Below the pieces are notes generated by a model. The model was given only the letters and a program-made list of their open reading frames with translations. It did not search any database and was not told the DNA's origin. Positions 63,926 through 64,000 of a stretch of 64,000 bases of DNA are shown here, one piece after another (positions within the stretch are counted from its first letter, which is position 1; every line of letters begins with the position of its first letter). A program made the translations under genes and the position numbers. The stretch is from NCBI RefSeq assembly GCF_023715365.1, contig NZ_JAMBNZ010000002.1, positions 351,183 to 415,182 of the forward strand. Direction: 5' to 3'. The stretch comes from Georgenia satyanarayanai (GTDB lineage Bacteria > Actinomycetota > Actinomycetes > Actinomycetales > Actinomycetaceae).

Positions 63926-64000
63926 TCAGGCGCTGATGGCGCCGATGGGTTCGGTGGTGGTCACCTCCTCGGGGCTGGTCTCGGCGACAAGGGCCAGTCG
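63926..64000 (-). CDS. partial reading frame of unknown function entering from the right edge
   Basis: The last 24 codons of a minus-strand frame (LALVAETSPEEVTTTEPIGA, then ISA and stop) run off the window. Its identity cannot be told. About 55-85 bp beyond its stop, GCGGACA occurs twice (63841 and 63865) 24 bp apart, around a block that could be the end of an insertion sequence. That is a suspicion only, as is the frame itself. Confidence 0.3.
   Translation of the reverse strand, partial: RLALVAETSPEEVTTTEPIGAISA

Overview
The window is very GC-rich, uses GTG starts freely, and is packed with short actinobacterial operons. The DUF3159/OB-fold/DUF3710/dut, DUF3093, DUF4193, SepH, QcrCAB with CtaE and Rv2175c/PknL-type neighbourhoods are all typical of Actinomycetota. 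Gene content (topoisomerase IV, PPi-dependent phosphofructokinase, anaerobic NrdDG) suggests a Micrococcales-type organism such as a Cellulomonadaceae or Bogoriellaceae member. That placement is inference. Nearly all of the window looks chromosomal; only the last few hundred bases hint at an accessory element.

Layout. 1-6.2 kb: partial aconitase (acnA) behind a strong palindrome, an RNA m5U methyltransferase, an APC-permease-like protein and two TrkA proteins. 6.2-11.6 kb: DUF3159/OB-fold/DUF3710/dut operon, DUF3093, DUF4193, an inositol-monophosphatase-family enzyme and sepH. 11.8-16.9 kb: a tightly overlapped operon (GNAT/acyl-CoA synthetase fusion, DUF5998, phosphatase-family protein, tdk). 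17-25.5 kb: topoisomerase IV (parC, parE) interleaved with three related double-GNAT acetyltransferases. 25.5-31.7 kb: TipA-like MerR regulator, primary sigma factor, stress protein, DUF4192 and a polyprenyl diphosphate synthase. 31.7-35.7 kb: Rv2175c-like protein, a LysM/lytic transglycosylase and a PASTA kinase (pknL neighbourhood). 35.8-38.4 kb: nrdDG with tandem NrdR-like boxes.

38.6-44.1 kb holds the most unusual unit: four overlapping genes for a fatty acyl-CoA reductase/HAD fusion, a short-chain reductase, an acylglycerol-phosphate acyltransferase and an alkylglycerone-phosphate synthase homologue. Together these make a near-complete, eukaryote-like (AGPS-type) ether-lipid pathway. 44.2-56.4 kb: sulfite-oxidase-like protein, class II DAHP synthase, a wall-anchored GH84 glycosidase, PPi-phosphofructokinase, a second acyltransferase, glucokinase, acyl-CoA ligase and an exonuclease/UvrC-like fusion. 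56.4-63.7 kb: AsnC-type protein, trpD, a receiver-like protein, ctaE-qcrCAB (respiratory chain) and sodA. The last 120 bp carry an unidentified partial reading frame behind duplicated repeats.

A second theme is expression signals. About 18 operon-leading genes have a TANNNT-type -10 hexamer 6-8 nt before the start codon, so leaderless translation looks common here. Genes with a clear Shine-Dalgarno (acnA, sodA, the LysM protein, nrdD) lack this arrangement.
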